Shown here one piece after another: positions 63,910 to 64,000 of a DNA stretch of 64,000 nucleotides. The notes beneath the pieces were generated by a model. That model did no database searches. It had not been told where the DNA came from and saw nothing but the letters and a program-made list of their open reading frames with translations. The stretch is taken from the NCBI RefSeq assembly GCF_046600735.1, contig NZ_JBJMAW010000014.1:7168-71167 (forward strand). Direction: 5' to 3'. How positions within the stretch are numbered: the stretch's first letter is position 1; every line of letters starts with the position of its first letter. The DNA comes from Novilysobacter_A longmucuonensis (GTDB lineage: Bacteria > Pseudomonadota > Gammaproteobacteria > Xanthomonadales > Xanthomonadaceae). A program made the translations under genes and the position numbers.

Positions 63910-64000
63910 TCAACCGGTCAGTGCAACAGCTTGTTGATATCGCTCGATCGGTGTCTCGTAACCCAAGGTCTTGCGTGGTCGCTCATTCAAGCGTCTGGCC
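63910..64000 (-). CDS. IS30-family transposase, C-terminal end (cut by window edge)
   Basis: The last 29 residues are visible, beginning ARLNERPRKTLGYETPIERY and ending QQAVALTG. 'LNxRPRKxLGxxTPxE' is the conserved end of the IS30-type integrase core just after the catalytic Glu. The gene enters from beyond the window end, and the stop at 63910 is 40 bases from the hutI stop. The inverted terminal repeat should lie within 63871-63909, but without the other end I cannot define it. The element may separate hutI from hutH or hutG. Confidence 0.9.
   Translation of the reverse strand, partial: ARRLNERPRKTLGYETPIERYQQAVALTG

Overview
The window is about 64 kb of very GC-rich, densely coding DNA from a motile gammaproteobacterium. 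It is most likely a member of the Lysobacteraceae/Xanthomonadaceae (Lysobacter, Luteimonas or Stenotrophomonas type). The evidence for this placement is the flagellar gene order with its own rpoN-(receiver)-fleQ block, a PilZ gene next to fliS, an NPP-type phosphodiesterase, the five-step hut route using HutF, and many palindromic repeats of the GTAGGAGCGCC and GTCATTCCCGCGAA kinds. The placement is inferred from gene content and sequence style; no database search was run.

Region 1, bases 1-29660: a flagellar supercluster. flgN (cut by the window edge), flgM and flgA lie on the minus strand. cheV, flgBCDEFGHIJKL, fliC, fliD, fliS, a FliT-like gene, a PilZ gene, rpoN, a single-domain receiver, fleQ and fliEFGHIJK lie on the plus strand. 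Promoter-like sites fit a FleQ/RpoN then FliA hierarchy. There are sigma-54 (-24/-12) sites before flgA, flgB, flgJ and fliE, and sigma-28 sites before flgM and fliC. The cluster therefore appears to encode its own sigma-54, its own enhancer-binding activator and their target promoters, plus the anti-sigma-28 factor FlgM.

Region 2, bases 29661-47174: housekeeping and accessory genes. These are DbpA RNA helicase, a fatty acid desaturase, a GIY-YIG protein, a MAPEG protein, an AbgT transporter, an S4 RNA-binding protein, a ClpP-like lipoprotein, a BNR/WD40 protein paired with a MoaD/ThiS-like protein, a CBS protein, a flavodoxin-like oxidoreductase, a PQQ-type sugar dehydrogenase, a small acidic lipoprotein, a DUF1206 protein, an Ecm4-type glutathionyl-hydroquinone reductase, HtpG (with a sigma-32-like promoter) and a CPBP protease.

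Region 3, bases 47234-54448: an AraC-type membrane regulator, a DUF1428 protein, an esterase-TPR protein, a glutaredoxin-MauE fusion facing a MerR regulator across a mercury-operon-like operator, a DUF2306 membrane protein and a MATE exporter.

Region 4, bases 54996-64000: histidine utilization genes hutU, hutF and hutI. They are interrupted by a small exported protein, an NPP phosphodiesterase and two alkylation-repair genes (Ada-AlkA fusion and Ogt). The window ends inside the 3' end of an IS30-family transposase gene.

I saw no CRISPR array, tRNA, rRNA, prophage or clear defence island. The least ordinary parts are the MerR/glutaredoxin-MauE pair with its mer-type operator, the repeats inside the flagellar operons (one at the 5' end of flgH, an inverted heptamer array between fliE and fliF, and a 470-bp inverted pair between flgA and cheV), and intergenic palindromes that supply the stop codons of neighbouring genes.
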